Source of the DNA: an uncultured Saprospiraceae bacterium
Lineage (GTDB): Bacteria; Bacteroidota; Bacteroidia; Chitinophagales; Saprospiraceae
Reading direction: 5' to 3'
DNA: 53,067 bases
NCBI GenBank assembly: GCA_938016265.1
Contig: CALLWB010000110.1
Coordinates: 1-53,067 of the forward strand
This document shows, piece by piece, positions 51,871 to 53,067 of this stretch. The first letter of the stretch is position 1. Each line of letters opens with the position of its first letter. The notes beneath the pieces are model-generated. The model saw only the letters and a list, made by a program, of their open reading frames with translations. It did not search any database and had not been told where the DNA came from. The position numbers and the translations under genes are program-made.

Positions 51871-52284
51871 ATGTATCCTGTAGAACTTACAGCACCAATA
51901 GCAAAAGACTTAACCGACAACGGATTTGATGGACTGACCACGGCAGAGGAAGTGAAAGCGGTATTAGACAATAAAGAAGGTACTGCGCTTGTAGTCGTCA
52001 ATTCTGTATGTGGATGTGCTGCACGGCATGCGCGTCCTGGAGTCAAACTAGCTACTCAAGGAGAAAAACGGCCAGATCGCTTGTTGACTGTTTTTGCTGG
52101 TGTCGATAAAGAGGCCACTGATACTGCTCGTCAGTATATGGTGCCTTATCCGCCATCATCGCCTTGTATTGCTCTTTTTAAAGATGGAAAACTCGTTCAT
52201 TTTTTGGAGCGCCACCACATTGAAGGAAGTACGGACGAAATGATTGCTGCCAATCTAAAAATGGCATTTGATCACTACTGTTAA
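51871..52284 (+). CDS. Bacilliredoxin (BrxA/BrxB, YphP/YqiW family)
   Basis: A 137-residue cytoplasmic thioredoxin-fold protein of the DUF1094/bacilliredoxin family. The signature VVVNSVCGCAARHARPG carries the CGC active site, which removes bacillithiol from S-bacillithiolated proteins in Firmicutes. Some Bacteroidota also have this family. FAGVDKEATDTARQYM, PYPPSSPCIALF and LERHHIEG are further conserved blocks. No bacillithiol synthesis gene is in view. It is monocistronic between its promoter and the terminator at 52308-52344. Confidence 0.93.
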   Translation: MYPVELTAPIAKDLTDNGFDGLTTAEEVKAVLDNKEGTALVVVNSVCGCAARHARPGVKLATQGEKRPDRLLTVFAGVDKEATDTARQYMVPYPPSSPCIALFKDGKLVHFLERHHIEGSTDEMIAANLKMAFDHYC

Positions 52285-52307
52285 GCTGAAAAACGGATTA
52301 AAAAATT

Positions 52308-52344
52308 GAGGCTATCTCCGGAAGGGGATAGCCTTTGTTTTTTT
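52308..52344. terminator. Bidirectional intrinsic terminator
   Basis: AGGCTATCTCC (52309-52319) pairs with GGGGATAGCCT (52324-52334), tetraloop-like turn, A-tract on the left and T-tract on the right. It lies between convergent genes; the minus-strand stop is at 52343. Confidence 0.88.
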
Positions 52345-52741
52345 ATGGAAACTCTATTGGTCTTGTTGCTCCAATATTTACACTGGTTCCATCAGTTTTA
52401 ACGCATTCCAGAGCATTAGCAACTGCACGGCCAGTTTTAGATGAAAAGATGACAACCACTTCACAATGATCCCCATTTGTACAATCTACTGTTCCATAGA
52501 CGGTACCTGTTGGATCATCTTTCCAAATACAACTTTTAGTTCTTGAATCACTCAGCAAACCGTTTTTTATCATAATTTCGATTTCTCTGTCAGTGGCGGC
52601 TCTCCATTCGAATTCTGGCTGATTGTAGGTGTCTTGGATTTCAATGGCTTCAGAAGGTTCATTAAGGATTTCTCCTTGTTTTGAACATCCGATGATTACA
52701 AGGAAGGAAAACAAGCTTAAAACAAAAATTAACTTTTTCAT
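52343..52741 (-). CDS. Small lipoprotein of unknown function
   Basis: A 132-residue lipoprotein: SPII signal MKKLIFVLSLFSFLVIIGC (C19). The mature part has four more cysteines (KSCIWKD, VDCTNGDHCEVV, ALECVK), probably two disulfides, and a beta-rich end (GTSVNIGATRPIEF). No family recognised. It converges with the bacilliredoxin gene. Confidence 0.8.
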   Translation of the reverse strand: MKKLIFVLSLFSFLVIIGCSKQGEILNEPSEAIEIQDTYNQPEFEWRAATDREIEIMIKNGLLSDSRTKSCIWKDDPTGTVYGTVDCTNGDHCEVVVIFSSKTGRAVANALECVKTDGTSVNIGATRPIEFP

Positions 52742-53067
52742 GGTAATGAGATTTTGTGATTAAAAAAATTGCAAGAACACAATTGTGTATCGTTACGTTT
52801 CTGATGTAAAGATTGTTTTTTAATAATCTCCTTCCAATTACACTTTTACCTGCCTTCCGAAAGAAACATGAACATAAAAAATGTGATTTTGAATAGGATG
52901 CCCTTTTTTCTGGTGCTTTGCTAGGGAAAATTCATTACAAAAAACAGTAATTACCTTTTGATTCTAGAAAGAAATGGAAACAATTTTTATAAGTAAATTC
53001 ATTCTGTTAAAGAAATCTTAAAAAAAATCTAATAAAGTGTATCCAAAATTCGTTTTAGGTATAGAAT
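52742..53067. other. 326-bp AT-rich end of window
   Basis: No gene, RNA, clear promoter or strong hairpin is seen. It may contain leader sequence of a gene outside the window. Confidence 0.4.

Noticed and set aside
1-53067. tRNA, rRNA or prophage/IS genes
   Set aside because: I looked in all gaps over about 200 bases and found no cloverleaf, rRNA-like sequence, transposase or phage gene. A covariance search would be more sensitive.

Overview
The window looks like a chromosomal segment of a marine-type Bacteroidota, most likely in or near the Saprospirales (Lewinella/Saprospira-like). The evidence is type IX secretion (T9SS) C-terminal sorting domains, many SPII lipoproteins, DUF6029, DUF6056, DUF5777, Omp28 and YfhO families, AT-rich leaders without Shine-Dalgarno sequences, and several promoters with the Bacteroidota -7 box TAnnTTTG. 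The lineage below phylum level is inference. I see no tRNA, rRNA, CRISPR array, insertion sequence or phage gene.

Layout. 1-2055: truncated clpB. 2056-2591: a non-coding patch with a long inverted repeat. 2592-9620: small membrane protein, 2OG-Fe(II) dioxygenase, Prc/Tsp protease, sulfotransferase, MFS transporter. 9642-11526: an azoreductase-alkC pair divergent from a HxlR-type regulator with an N-terminal cysteine, a probable thiol/electrophile stress unit. 11663-23353: a secretion-rich stretch with a beta-helix T9SS protein, a mini-protein that is only signal peptide plus sorting domain, three TlpA-like thioredoxin-fold proteins (two with sorting domains), a T9SS-tagged secreted protein, a DUF6029 barrel and an Omp28 lipoprotein.

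23401-27597 (minus): a nonulosonic (sialic) acid operon, with a SAF-less NeuB synthase, a NeuA cytidylyltransferase fused to a KdsC-like phosphatase, a candidate sialyltransferase carrying the bacterial sialyltransferase motifs, and a GT2 enzyme. 27642-30398: VWA membrane protein and a secreted protein. 30722-33437: two MbnP-like lipoproteins and an MbnH/MauG-like diheme enzyme, probably a copper-handling cassette. 33452-43556: crotonase, a voltage-gated-type K+ channel with a zinc-ribbon tail, GDP-fucose synthase, GT2, DUF6056, DUF1508, YfhO and a flippase, mostly surface glycan functions.

43773-47922: outer-membrane barrel, anchorless TonB-C protein, CsgG-like protein, S-adenosylhomocysteinase. 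48783-51538: a five-gene envelope operon with two paralogous lipoproteins carrying an unusual CX4CH haem-type motif, an OB-fold protein, YceI and a DUF5777 barrel. 51871-52741: bacilliredoxin and a small lipoprotein.

The best leads are the CX4CH/OB/YceI/DUF5777 operon, the sialic acid operon with its fused NeuA-phosphatase, the twin-MbnP cassette in which one paralogue lacks the Trp motif, a dispersed intergenic repeat whose small hairpin shows a compensatory base-pair change, and a strong terminator-like hairpin in the 5' leader of the DUF6056 gene.
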